DNA from: Clostridiales bacterium
GTDB lineage: Bacteria > Bacillota > Clostridia > Lachnospirales > Lachnospiraceae
DNA: 64,000 bases
Direction of reading: 5' to 3'
Assembly (NCBI GenBank): GCA_012735495.1
Contig: JAAYHD010000022.1
Coordinates: 1 to 64,000 of the forward strand
The notes under the pieces are model-generated. The model had not been told where the DNA came from, made no database searches, and saw only the letters and a program-made list of their open reading frames with translations. The position numbers were made by a program, and so were the translations under genes. Shown here one piece after another: positions 42,313-50,859 of the stretch (position 1 is the stretch's first letter; each line of letters opens with the position of its first letter).

Positions 42313-43056
42313 TCACTTTAACAATGCCTTTCGAATTTCACGCCAATTCGGCATGTACCTGTCCATGTACCCCTTAAATACCGCATTGTGACTGTGTTCC
42401 AGGAGATGCACAAGCTCGTGGACAATTACATATTCGAGAAATATAACGGGCTTTTTGGCAAGCTGCAGGTTGATGCATATCTTTTTATCCACGGTTTTGC
42501 ATGATCCCCATCTGCTCTTCATGTTCCTTACCGACACGGCATCCGCATGCACTCCGATTATCCTCTCCCATTTATCAAACAGTCCGGGAAGCATTTCCTT
42601 AAGTTTTATCCGGTACAATTCCAGGATTATCTTCTCAAGGCGCCTTTCATCAGCTTCACCCTTTACCGTGACAATTACCGTATTGCCAAGTATCTCCGCT
42701 TTGTTCCTGTTTCCTTCATTTATCCGAAGCACATAGGGTATTCCCCAAAGGTAAATAATCTCGCCGTCGCCATACCTTTGCTGCATGCTTGCCCGCTCCT
42801 TATACCTGCCAAGCTGTTTTTTTATCCAGTATGCCCTGCTGCGTGCGAACCGGCAGATGTCTTCATCCCTTGTCCTTAAAGGTGCTGAAATCCTTACCCT
42901 GCCGTCATGCCCGGACACCCTAAGGTACATGTTCTTAATCCTCTTTTTGCTTACTTCAATTTCTATCCCGGATACCGTTATTGTATTTTTCGTATTATAT
43001 GGCTTGTTTGCTTTATTTGCTCCATATGCTTTTTTTGCCCTGTTTTCTCTTCTCAT
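42313..43056 (-). CDS. YgjP-like (M48/SprT-related, DUF45) metallopeptidase
   Basis: A 247-residue protein ending in the zinc motif HELVHLLEHSHNAVF (HExxH plus a third His), and containing RNMKSRWGSCKTVDKKI, hallmarks of the DUF45/YgjP family. Cytoplasmic, probably a protease, substrate unknown. The start chosen (43056) has AAGGG seven bases upstream; an ATG five codons earlier lacks one. The first 25 residues are Lys/Asn-rich and low complexity. Confidence 0.8.
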   Translation of the reverse strand: MRRENRAKKAYGANKANKPYNTKNTITVSGIEIEVSKKRIKNMYLRVSGHDGRVRISAPLRTRDEDICRFARSRAYWIKKQLGRYKERASMQQRYGDGEIIYLWGIPYVLRINEGNRNKAEILGNTVIVTVKGEADERRLEKIILELYRIKLKEMLPGLFDKWERIIGVHADAVSVRNMKSRWGSCKTVDKKICINLQLAKKPVIFLEYVIVHELVHLLEHSHNAVFKGYMDRYMPNWREIRKALLK

Positions 43057-43238
43057 GTTTTTTCCCTTCATAATCGTGTGCCCGTATGTTCATGTAAAAC
43101 CCGGCAATTCAATAATACCAGATATACATAAAGAATCAACAACAGATATTTAATTATCCTGTCATATATTGTCACATGGTATAATTTTTTTTCATATTAT
43201 ATAGTATCACAACAATAATGCTAACGGGAGGTAAAATA

Positions 43239-43598
43239 ATGGCGATTTCATGCGGGAATAACAGCAACAGCTGCAATCTGAGCCTTGCACAGCACCTTTC
43301 CGAATTCATCGGTAAAACCGTAACCATATTCACAACCAGCGGCGGAGTATCCGGATGCGGCTTTACCGGATGCATACTTTCTGTAAACTCATGCTTTGTC
43401 AGGCTTCTTACCGAGCTTGGATCCGCCCCGCCAAGCCCTGTCACGGATACCGGCTGCGAATCTGAAACAAGAGCCAAGGGCCTGTTTGACAATCTTGGAG
43501 GCACCGGAGTTGGAAACAGCAAAAACAGCCCAAAACTGGGAACAATATGTGATATACCAATTGACAAGATTGCAGCGTTTTGCCATAATTCGGTCTAG
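43239..43598 (+). CDS. Small Sm-fold-like, cysteine-rich hypothetical protein
   Basis: A 119-residue protein with a short repeat of two beta segments (FIGKTVTIFTTSGG, GCGFTGCILSVNSCFVRLLT) that recalls small Sm/DUF2642-type barrels of spore proteins, a Ser/Gly-rich middle, and IPIDKIAAFCHN at the end. Seven Cys are present. GGGAGG is the ribosome site. Proteins like this occur in clostridia without known function. A link to spores is inference from the DUF2642-like look. Confidence 0.55.
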   Translation: MAISCGNNSNSCNLSLAQHLSEFIGKTVTIFTTSGGVSGCGFTGCILSVNSCFVRLLTELGSAPPSPVTDTGCESETRAKGLFDNLGGTGVGNSKNSPKLGTICDIPIDKIAAFCHNSV

Positions 43599-43630
43599 CC
43601 GGTTAAAGATAAATCATAAGTGCAAGTAAA

Positions 43631-43673
43631 AGGGTCTGTGCAGCCATTATGAGACAGCCGCTTATCAGACCCT
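43631..43673. terminator. Hairpin between the Sm-like gene and tyrS, bidirectional
   Basis: AGGGTCTG (43631-43638) pairs with CAGACCCT (43666-43673); both sides have short T runs (GTTCTTTT on plus, TTTTACTT on minus). It lies between convergent genes. Confidence 0.6.
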
Positions 43674-43681
43674 GTTCTTTT

Positions 43682-43710
43682 AAGCTTTCATATACACAAT
43701 ATGAAAGCTT
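43682..43710. repeat. Perfect 12-bp inverted repeat after tyrS
   Basis: AAGCTTTCATAT and its complement (43682-43693 with 43699-43710) flank a five-base loop. It starts four bases past the tyrS stop. It lacks a T run of its own on either strand, so it may protect the message end rather than terminate. Confidence 0.5.
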
Positions 43711-43713
43711 GGT

Positions 43714-44925
43714 TTACTTGTTTATTCTTACAAATTTCTTTTTCCCGATTTTTATAACATCGGAATTAATGAGCACCATGTTCAAATCATCATCGCCGAT
43801 TATTTCACCATTAATCCGGACCCCGTTCTGCTTCACCAGGCGTATAAACTCGCTTTTGCTGCTTACCATGCCCATAGCAATAAGCCGGGGGATTGCATCG
43901 TATAAAGTATCCCTGTCCTCGTCCACAATCAGGACCGGTATGTCATCGGGAATGGATTTCCTGCTGAAAGCGGCGTCATAATAAGCTATTGCCTTTTCGA
44001 CTTCCTCCGGGGTATGGTACAGTGATGTAATTATTTTAGCCAGCCTGTACTTGACATCCCTCGGATTGGCGCCATCCACCAGCTCTTTTTTTATCTTTCC
44101 GATCTCGTCCGGATGCTCGTCGGTTGCCAGTTCGTAGTATTTTATTATCAGATCATCGGGAACCTCCATGACTTTCTTGAACATTACCTCGGAAGGCTCA
44201 TTTACCCCGATGTAGTTGCCCAGGCTCTTGCTCATCTTCTCCTTGCCGTCCAGCCCTTCCAATATGGGCATGAAAATCGCTGTCTGCTGCTCCTGTCCCC
44301 TGGCCTTCTGCAGAGTCCTGCCCATAAGTATATTGAAGGTCTGGTCCGTTCCGCCAAGCTCTATGTCGGCATTCAGTTCAATTGAGTCCTGCGCTTGCAT
44401 TAACGGGTAAAAGAATTCATGAAGTCCTATAGGCACCTCGTTTTCGTACCTGTTTTTGAAGTCATCCCTCTCCAGCATCCTTGCCACCGTGGTTACCGCC
44501 GCAAGCTTCATAACCTCTTCAAATGTCATCCCGAACAGCCACTCGCTGTTAAACCTGACCACGGTTTTCTCCTTATCCAGTATCTTAAAAATCTGTTCGC
44601 AGTATGTCCTTGCATTTTCCTTCACCTGTTCATCCGAAAGGGCCGCCCTTCCCTTTGTTCTTCCCGTCGGATCGCCAATCCTGCCTGTAAAATCCCCGAT
44701 GACAATGATTATGGTATGCCCCAGGTCCTGGATTTGCTTCAGTTTCCTTAGAACCACCGCATGTCCAAGATGGATATCCGGTGCGGAAGGATCCAATCCA
44801 AGCTTGATATTCAATGGCCTGCCCAGTTTATAAGATCTCTCCAGCTTGAGCAGCAGCTCATCCTCGTTTACACACTGCTGAACTCCCTTTAAAATGATTT
44901 TCAACTGTTCCTTTGGCTCAATCAT
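43714..44925 (-). CDS. tyrS: Tyrosyl-tRNA synthetase
   Basis: A 403-residue class I synthetase with HLGH (52-55), KMSKS (230-234), the tyrosine-binding QAQDS and GGTDQ segments and an S4 RNA-binding tail (about 340-403). It lacks the typical Bacillus TyrS layout in the insertion and looks like the TyrZ subgroup. Transcription is controlled by a T-box leader that reads uncharged tRNA-Tyr. Confidence 0.96.
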   Translation of the reverse strand: MIEPKEQLKIILKGVQQCVNEDELLLKLERSYKLGRPLNIKLGLDPSAPDIHLGHAVVLRKLKQIQDLGHTIIIVIGDFTGRIGDPTGRTKGRAALSDEQVKENARTYCEQIFKILDKEKTVVRFNSEWLFGMTFEEVMKLAAVTTVARMLERDDFKNRYENEVPIGLHEFFYPLMQAQDSIELNADIELGGTDQTFNILMGRTLQKARGQEQQTAIFMPILEGLDGKEKMSKSLGNYIGVNEPSEVMFKKVMEVPDDLIIKYYELATDEHPDEIGKIKKELVDGANPRDVKYRLAKIITSLYHTPEEVEKAIAYYDAAFSRKSIPDDIPVLIVDEDRDTLYDAIPRLIAMGMVSSKSEFIRLVKQNGVRINGEIIGDDDLNMVLINSDVIKIGKKKFVRINK

Positions 44926-44984
44926 GCCTATTCCTCCCCAAAATTTATTTTGTGATTATCATGGCGGCTAATATCAAAAAATGT

Positions 44985-45278
44985 ATTAAAAAACTCCCGT
45001 CCTTATTCAAAAGGACGGGAGTTAATCCCGTGTTACCACCTAATATTCACAGGCAACTCACATTGCCTGCCTCACAGAGTACGGCTTCCGCGATACCCTT
45101 GCACATGTTAACGGTGTGCTCTCCGTCGCAGCCTACTCACCATGCGTTTTCGGTGCGCGACTCCAAGATGTATTCACATTTTCTATTCATGAGCCTCTCA
45201 TCAACCGGCATCTTTCTGTATGAAATCAAAAATGCTACTCTTTCTTTTCACAGTCTTTATACAGTCCTATAATTGTTG
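44985..45278 (-). ncRNA. Tyrosine T-box leader
   Basis: The leader runs from about 45278 to 44985 on the minus strand. The specifier loop reads GAATACA (45174-45168), with UAC at 45172-45170 for tyrosine. The T-box core reads AGGTGGTAACACGGG (45041-45027), a variant of the AGGGTGGNACCGCGG consensus that pairs with the tRNA acceptor end. A terminator (45013-45023 with 44992-45002, 11 bp) is followed by six T. The antiterminator uses part of the terminator arm, so uncharged tRNA-Tyr should raise tyrS expression. Confidence 0.9.
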
Positions 45279-45284
45279 CTGTAT

Positions 45285-45313
45285 ATAGTACCAATATGAC
45301 TGTTAAAAGTCAA
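45285..45313 (-). promoter_or_regulatory. Promoter of tyrS
   Basis: TTGACT (45313-45308) and TACTAT (45290-45285) on the minus strand are 17 bases apart, placing the start near 45278 at the base of the T-box. It lies nine bases after the LCP gene stop. Confidence 0.75.
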
Positions 45314-45322
45314 GGGCAATTT

Positions 45323-46558
45323 TCACTTATTATAGATCTTTCTTCGGATTTCATCTATATTCTTGTCAAAATCAATTTCCAGCACGGACATACCGTTAAT
45401 TTTAACATTGTTATACGAGCCCTCCACAGGAATGCGCAACTCCTGCATATCATACTTTGCATAGGATGGAAGCTTAAGTATCATTGCAAATATTTCCTTT
45501 TTGGTCATGTTGGTGGTTATGCCCGGCAATATGGCATCAGCAAACGATCCCATTTCAAGAAGGCTCATATTCTTAACCCTTTTAAATATTTCCTCCAGGA
45601 CCCTGCGCTGCCTTTTGGTCCTGTCAAAATCCGAATTGCCCGCCTTTCGAAGCCTGACATAGCTTAAAGCCTGTTTGCCGTTCAGCAATTGAAGCCCCGA
45701 CCCTTTAAGCTTGTCCGAATCCTTCTCTTCCCTGTTTAAAATATTCATATACCCGATGCTACCGTTCATCGCCTCCATTTCCTTTTCAGTTAATTCAATC
45801 TCAATACCTCCCAATGTGTCTATGGCACTAATAAATGTATAAAAATCAGCCTTTAAATACTTGTCCACCTCAATCCCAAAGTTATATTTTATTGTATTCA
45901 TAAGAAGTTCCGCGCCGCCGAAGGCATAAGCCGCGTTGATCCTGTTGTTTCCCTTGCCGGGAATATAAAGGTAAATATCCCTCATGATTGATGTAAGGGT
46001 TATCTTTTTGCTTTTTTTGTCAAGCGAAACCAATATCATCGCGTCGGAACGGCCCCTGCTGTTTTTCTCCCTTTCATCACTTCCGATAAGAAGTATATTC
46101 TCTATGTTATCATTTTTTATGACCGAGGCCTGCTTAAATACCGGCTGCGCTTCCTTTGCCTCATCAGGTTTGCCGGCCTGGTCCCGATTCCCCATGGCGG
46201 CTTTGGGAGCACCGCTGATATATTCATCCGGTTCGGTTCCGTCGGCATATTCTCCTTCTTCCGTACCCGCATGTTCACCGGCTCCGGGGGTCCCATCACC
46301 TTCCGTAAAATTAATACCAGCCGTATTGGCCTGTTCTTCCCAATCATTCGTTTCATAATAGCTTTCACCGGCGTATGATATGCCGTCCTGCGAATTGCCG
46401 GGCTCGTCCAAATCGTAATTAATCTTGTTTAAATATGAATTAATAATAAGAAAGCCTGCAAAGCAGAGGCATATGATGCCTGCCGCAATGAAGCCAGGTA
46501 TCAGCAGCAGTATTCTTTTTATTCTTGGTTTCTTTTCCGGCCGCATATTCATATCCAT
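45323..46558 (-). CDS. LytR-CpsA-Psr (LCP) family cell-wall protein
   Basis: A 411-residue protein: short cytoplasmic N-terminus, one membrane helix (about 14-40), an acidic low-complexity linker (about 50-135) and the LCP domain (about 145-400) with the GSDEREKNSRGRSD loop, the SIMRDIYLYIPGKGNNRINA segment and RLRKAGNSDFDRTKRQR. LCP enzymes transfer glycopolymers such as teichoic acids to peptidoglycan. The long acidic linker is unusual. The ribosome site is weak. Confidence 0.9.
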   Translation of the reverse strand: MDMNMRPEKKPRIKRILLLIPGFIAAGIICLCFAGFLIINSYLNKINYDLDEPGNSQDGISYAGESYYETNDWEEQANTAGINFTEGDGTPGAGEHAGTEEGEYADGTEPDEYISGAPKAAMGNRDQAGKPDEAKEAQPVFKQASVIKNDNIENILLIGSDEREKNSRGRSDAMILVSLDKKSKKITLTSIMRDIYLYIPGKGNNRINAAYAFGGAELLMNTIKYNFGIEVDKYLKADFYTFISAIDTLGGIEIELTEKEMEAMNGSIGYMNILNREEKDSDKLKGSGLQLLNGKQALSYVRLRKAGNSDFDRTKRQRRVLEEIFKRVKNMSLLEMGSFADAILPGITTNMTKKEIFAMILKLPSYAKYDMQELRIPVEGSYNNVKINGMSVLEIDFDKNIDEIRRKIYNK

Positions 46559-46826
46559 AATCCGTCTTTATAATGTGCTCACATTTATACGAGCAGGCCA
46601 TCAGGCTTATTGTTATTTATTAAGTATATTCACCCCGGCCGGAGATTATGCCATAACATGGCCATATTTAAAAATATTTGTACTAAATTACAAAAAACCC
46701 CCTAGTTTTCAGCGGCTATAAATGTTATTATAAATAAAGATATAGTTGTCGAATTTTAACGGCAATTATCTTAAGGAATATACACACAGAAAAAAATAGG
46801 ATGGGAGAAACTCGGGAGGTAAAACA
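46559..46826. other. Divergent intergenic region between the LCP and chemoreceptor genes
   Basis: AT-rich DNA with a short GC-rich patch and one imperfect palindrome around 46650-46670 (GCCATAACATGGC). I saw no convincing promoter or RNA structure. A sigma-D-type site for the chemoreceptor was looked for and not found. Confidence 0.4.
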
Positions 46827-48335
46827 ATGAAAAATGATGTATTGCTGCGGTTTAATGTAAACCGGACAAACAAGTTTATTGTTTCGATTACAGCATTGAT
46901 ATCCACTCTGCTGACGATTCAAGCTTTTATTTCTTCAGGTGTTTCATACGGCTTGAATGTGCTGATTGTAACCTTTTCTCCTGTAATTATCGGTTTGATA
47001 GTATCATCCATAAACTTCAAATTCCGCAAGCTTGACAGCGTCTGTCCCGTTATATTGACCATATCCATCAGTGTGTCCGCAGCCATCCTCGGCCTTATAC
47101 AGGACGGAACAAGCCCGCTTGCCATTTTCCTTGTACATATCGGTTCCGTTGTTATGATCTGCATGTACTTCAGGGTCAAGCTCTTCCTGGCCCATGCAGT
47201 ATTGCTTAATGTTGTCCTGATTGTATTTTATTTAATAAATCCCCGCAGCATACTGGGACCCCAGTATTCCGCTTCCATGTTCATCCGGGTAATGGTCTGC
47301 ATGAATCTCATTATGCTGATTTTCCTGTTTTTGACCAAATGGGGCCATGAGTATATCATTACCGGTTATGCCAAGGAGCAGAGCGCCAATGAGCTGCTTA
47401 ACCAGCTTGAGGCGACCTTAAAGGAAATCGACCATAATACCACAATCCTGGATAACAGCATTGACCAGTCGTTTGAGCTTATCAAGCACATCAGGGAAAT
47501 GAGCGACCAGACCAGGAATGCCGTTGATGAAATGACCAAGGGTATAAATGAAAACGCCGCAAGCACCGAAAAAATCGTCAACAGCGCCAACGACGCCACA
47601 ACAATGCTCTCAAAGACCAAGGAGCTGTCCAATGAAACAAAGGAATATTCCATACGCATGCAGTCCGTAATTAAAGAAAACTCCGACGGCATCAGCCTGA
47701 TGGTTAACCAGATGGATACCATAGATAACGCGGTCGGCACGGCCCTGTCCAATATAACGGGGCTCATGGAAGGAATGGAAAAAATCAATTCGTTCCTGGC
47801 AAACATTACTGCCATAGCAAACCAGACAAACTTACTGGCGCTTAATGCATCCATAGAGGCCGCCCGTGCCGGCGAACAGGGAAAAGGATTCACCGTTGTT
47901 GCGTCGGAAATCGGAAAGCTTGCCGAAATGAGCAATAAGACCGTCAAAGATATAAATGTTATTATTGAGGAGATAAATAATGCCACCAACCTGACCCTGG
48001 AAAAGGTCACAAACGGCAAGGATGCCGTCAAGGCCGGCAACAAGATAATAAGCGATGTTAAGGATGCCTTTGATAATCTCGAAAAATCAATTGAGGCAAT
48101 AGCCGACAGAATCGACAAGGAGGACACAATGATAACGCATATTTCGTCCGAATTCGATTCAATTATGGAACAGCTTGAGAACATATCCGCCGTTTCAGAA
48201 GAACATGCCGCTTCCACCGAGGAAGTATTGGCCGCAATCGAGACCCAGTACGACCTGGTTTCAAAGGTCACCAACGAGATGTCCGCCATCAGCAATCAAA
48301 GCAACAGCCTCAGAAGCATGCTGGGTAAAAAATAA
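46827..48335 (+). CDS. Methyl-accepting chemotaxis protein with polytopic membrane domain
   Basis: A 502-residue receptor. The first 180 residues form six membrane helices with almost no extracellular domain, so it probably senses within the membrane or energy state. The rest is a MCP signalling domain, with the hairpin tip [26 protein letters not shown] near 330-355. No HAMP domain is evident. GGGAGG is the ribosome site. It precedes the diguanylate cyclase gene, whose own membrane part has a similar helix layout. Confidence 0.9.
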   Translation: MKNDVLLRFNVNRTNKFIVSITALISTLLTIQAFISSGVSYGLNVLIVTFSPVIIGLIVSSINFKFRKLDSVCPVILTISISVSAAILGLIQDGTSPLAIFLVHIGSVVMICMYFRVKLFLAHAVLLNVVLIVFYLINPRSILGPQYSASMFIRVMVCMNLIMLIFLFLTKWGHEYIITGYAKEQSANELLNQLEATLKEIDHNTTILDNSIDQSFELIKHIREMSDQTRNAVDEMTKGINENAASTEKIVNSANDATTMLSKTKELSNETKEYSIRMQSVIKENSDGISLMVNQMDTIDNAVGTALSNITGLMEGMEKINSFLANITAIANQTNLLALNASIEAARAGEQGKGFTVVASEIGKLAEMSNKTVKDINVIIEEINNATNLTLEKVTNGKDAVKAGNKIISDVKDAFDNLEKSIEAIADRIDKEDTMITHISSEFDSIMEQLENISAVSEEHAASTEEVLAAIETQYDLVSKVTNEMSAISNQSNSLRSMLGKK

Positions 48336-48365
48336 TCCGTGTCTGATTTTGTAAATAATTATTTA

Positions 48366-48393
48366 TTGATAATTTGATAAAACCATGTATAAT
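48366..48393 (+). promoter_or_regulatory. Promoter of the diguanylate cyclase gene
   Basis: TTGATA (48366-48371) and TATAAT (48388-48393) have a 16-base spacer. The transcript would start near 48400 at a small hairpin. Confidence 0.65.
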
Positions 48394-48401
48394 ATTTAAA
48401 A

Positions 48402-48437
48402 TGTAGGATTAATTACCTACAAAATTTGCCTTGTAGG
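48402..48437 (+). promoter_or_regulatory. Small 5' leader switch that can cover the SD
   Basis: CCTACA (48416-48421) is complementary both to TGTAGG at the transcript 5' end (48402-48407) and to TGTAGG (48432-48437), which holds the ribosome site of the cyclase. The two pairings exclude each other. Confidence 0.35.
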
Positions 48438-48446
48438 TGTACATAT

Positions 48447-49562
48447 ATGGACAATTTTCCCGTTATCTATCCGAAATGGCGGCAAAAGCTGTACTATGCG
48501 GCTTTACTGATAGCATGCGTTACGCTGGCGCTTGAATTAATCGTGTCATATCTTATATACACCTATCTTCCGGGGATGATTACCTTGCCTTTTCCAGGTT
48601 ATTTTTTAAGGTACATAGTCATCCCTTCAGCGTTTTGCTTTCTTTTCGTCATTATAGGCAAGGCACTGGATACAAGCAAAAGAATTCCCGATAACGTAAA
48701 AAAGTATATGTCCATCCTTGTCATTACCATGCAGATTTTTACCATTGCTTATATACATAACGCCTTTTCCTTTACAAATATACTGTTCATCATACCCATT
48801 CTTCTTACGCTTATTTACAGCGACAAGCTGCTTACAAATACAATAACCATTGTTTCCATCATGCTGATGCTGATAATATTTGCCGCCAGGTCCGCCGGCA
48901 GCCAGACAAATTATATATTGGATGATATCAAAATATTCATAAGCTTGATTCTAGTTGCCGGGTGCTCCGTTATAACAAATCTCCTGACCGATATTGAAAA
49001 GGATAAAAGCAAAATCATAAAAGACGGCATTTTCAGGCAGCTTCAGCTTGAAGAGCTTATAAAATGCGACCCGTTAACCGGTTTATATAATATCTCCAGT
49101 TTTTACAATACATTGGACAAGGCAATCAAGAAAAATAAAATGCCCTTGTGCATAGCGGTCGTTGATATTGACAATTTCAAGCTGGTAAATGACACCTGGG
49201 GCCATGACAAGGCCAACGAGGTGCTTATATACATTGCCGCACAGCTGCAGTATTGCTGCGGCATATATGGACATGTCTTCAGATATGGCGGTGAAGAATT
49301 CGCCATAGTCTTTTCCAATACTGCTCCTGCGGAAGCCAAGGCCATGCTGGAAACAGCCCAGAGGAATATTTATAATCACGATTTCGGCTGTGAGCCACAG
49401 CTTAAGATCACCTTCAGCTGCGGCATAGCCGCTTATCCGTCCTCCGATTACAATGCCCACGAGTTCTTCCAGTTGGCTGACAAGATCATGTACCAGGCCA
49501 AATTCTCAGGAAAGAACAAGATTCTTATCGGAACTCCCTCCAACTGCGCTTTGGAAAATTAA
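48447..49562 (+). CDS. Membrane diguanylate cyclase (GGDEF)
   Basis: A 371-residue protein with six membrane helices (about residues 15-180) and a C-terminal GGDEF domain (about 200-370). The active-site loop reads RYGGEEFAIVF, so c-di-GMP synthesis is expected. The motif CDPLTGLYN marks the domain start. The ATG at 48447 has GTAGGTG upstream; the frame to 48426 lacks one. It lies 111 bases after the chemoreceptor, so co-expression is likely but it also has its own promoter. Confidence 0.88.
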   Translation: MDNFPVIYPKWRQKLYYAALLIACVTLALELIVSYLIYTYLPGMITLPFPGYFLRYIVIPSAFCFLFVIIGKALDTSKRIPDNVKKYMSILVITMQIFTIAYIHNAFSFTNILFIIPILLTLIYSDKLLTNTITIVSIMLMLIIFAARSAGSQTNYILDDIKIFISLILVAGCSVITNLLTDIEKDKSKIIKDGIFRQLQLEELIKCDPLTGLYNISSFYNTLDKAIKKNKMPLCIAVVDIDNFKLVNDTWGHDKANEVLIYIAAQLQYCCGIYGHVFRYGGEEFAIVFSNTAPAEAKAMLETAQRNIYNHDFGCEPQLKITFSCGIAAYPSSDYNAHEFFQLADKIMYQAKFSGKNKILIGTPSNCALEN

Positions 49563-49614
49563 CGCTGTCATGAATTATATAAATTATCAGTGAAAATATT
49601 GGGTAATTCGCCAC

Positions 49615-49643
49615 TTGTAAAACGTTTAACTGATATGTATAAT
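49615..49643 (+). promoter_or_regulatory. LacI-gene promoter with overlapping operator
   Basis: TTGTAA (49615-49620), a 17-base spacer and TATAAT (49638-49643) form the promoter. The palindrome GTAAAACGTTTAAC (49617-49630, one mismatch from perfect) overlaps the -35 and spacer, so the protein likely represses itself. A related palindrome precedes the GH127 operon. Confidence 0.7.
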
Positions 49644-49682
49644 TAATTATATAGTTAAAAAGTTGGACGAAGGTGAAGCAAT

Positions 49683-50714
49683 ATGGCGAATTTGAAAGAT
49701 ATAGCGGCACGGGCTAATGTATCCGTTGCAACAGTATCCAAGGTACTTAACGGGTTGGGCGGTTCCAGTCCGGAAACAACAGAGCTTATACTATCCATTG
49801 CCAAAGAGCTTAACTACAGGCCCAATCTTATCGCCCGCAACCTAAAAAAGCAAAAAAGCAAATCCATCGGCATTATAACCGAGGATATCACGGTATTTAA
49901 TACTCCGCCTATAGTAGACGGTATCGGTGCATACTGCGATGAAAAAGGATATCATTATTTTCAGGAAAACCTGCGCCTTAACCGACTTGGAATTGATCCC
50001 ATCCTTGACAAGGACGAATATGAAAAGAAGGTTAATGAAGCCGTTGACTTCATGATGTCAATGCAGGTTAACGGTCTTATATATATAGGCAGTCACAGCC
50101 ATAAGGTTCTTTCAATACCGGCGACAAAGGACACTCATTTCGTATGCGCCTATTGCAGCAGCTCCGATTCTTCCGTTATCTCCGTATTATATGACGACAA
50201 GAAGGCCGGCTATGATGTTGCCAAGTACCTGATTGATGCCGGTCACAGGTCCATCGGTGTCATTACCGGCCCGGCCGGCAGCATTCATACCGTAAACCGG
50301 CTGGCGGGCTTCCAGGAGGCATTGTATGATGCAGGAATCCCATATAATCCGAGACTGACCGTACAAGGCGACTGGCAAAGGGATTCAGGCTATGTACTGA
50401 CCGAGCAGCTCCTTAAGCATGACATTACGGCCATCGTATCCCAGAACGATCTTATGGCCATCGGAATCATAGACTACTGCAACAAGAACAACATTGTCAT
50501 CGGCCGTGACCTGGCACTGATCGGATTCGATAACAGGGAAGTCAGTACCGTATGCCGTCCCACCCTTACAACGGTGGCGCTGCCGTTATATGAAATCGGC
50601 CAGACTGCCGCTGAAATCCTTATAAACAAGATAGAAGGTAAACACGTCGATCAATCCGGTGACATATTGCTTAACTGTACCATAATAGAACGGGAGTCTA
50701 CCATGAAGCTGTAA
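49683..50714 (+). CDS. LacI/GalR-family repressor of the adjacent furanoside operon (predicted)
   Basis: A 343-residue repressor: helix-turn-helix LKDIAARANVSVATVSKVLN (residues 4-23), hinge ARNLKKQKSKSIG, and a sugar-binding domain (about 60-340). AAGGTG is the ribosome site. It is convergent with the chemoreceptor gene that ends the GH127 operon. The half-site GTTTAAC occurs in its promoter and in the GH127 operon leader, so it probably controls both and responds to an arabinose- or galactose-type ligand. The ligand is inference. Confidence 0.88.
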   Translation: MANLKDIAARANVSVATVSKVLNGLGGSSPETTELILSIAKELNYRPNLIARNLKKQKSKSIGIITEDITVFNTPPIVDGIGAYCDEKGYHYFQENLRLNRLGIDPILDKDEYEKKVNEAVDFMMSMQVNGLIYIGSHSHKVLSIPATKDTHFVCAYCSSSDSSVISVLYDDKKAGYDVAKYLIDAGHRSIGVITGPAGSIHTVNRLAGFQEALYDAGIPYNPRLTVQGDWQRDSGYVLTEQLLKHDITAIVSQNDLMAIGIIDYCNKNNIVIGRDLALIGFDNREVSTVCRPTLTTVALPLYEIGQTAAEILINKIEGKHVDQSGDILLNCTIIERESTMKL

Positions 50715-50769
50715 GCAGTATCAAAACGGATAAATCATAATTAACCTAATCCGCCTTAAAATGCAATGA

Positions 50770-50793
50770 AACAGCCACCATACGGTGGCTGTT
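50770..50793. terminator. Bidirectional terminator between lacI and the chemoreceptor
   Basis: A 10-bp perfect stem (50770-50779 with 50784-50793) with an ATAC loop, between convergent genes. The minus side continues with GTTTCATTGCATTTT. Confidence 0.65.
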
Positions 50794-50859
50794 CCTGTAA
50801 TCCGCTGCGGGTAACCGTATGCACGCATCCTCTCCTTATAAACACCCCCGGCACAACAT

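Noticed and set aside
46559-46826. Sigma-D promoter or c-di-GMP riboswitch before the chemoreceptor
   Set aside because: Neither the TAAA-N15-GCCGATAA pattern nor the conserved riboswitch core could be found.
47366-48295. Minus-strand open frame of 309 residues
   Set aside because: Shadow of the coiled-coil MCP gene; Ser/Ile-rich composition is typical of antisense to helical repeats.
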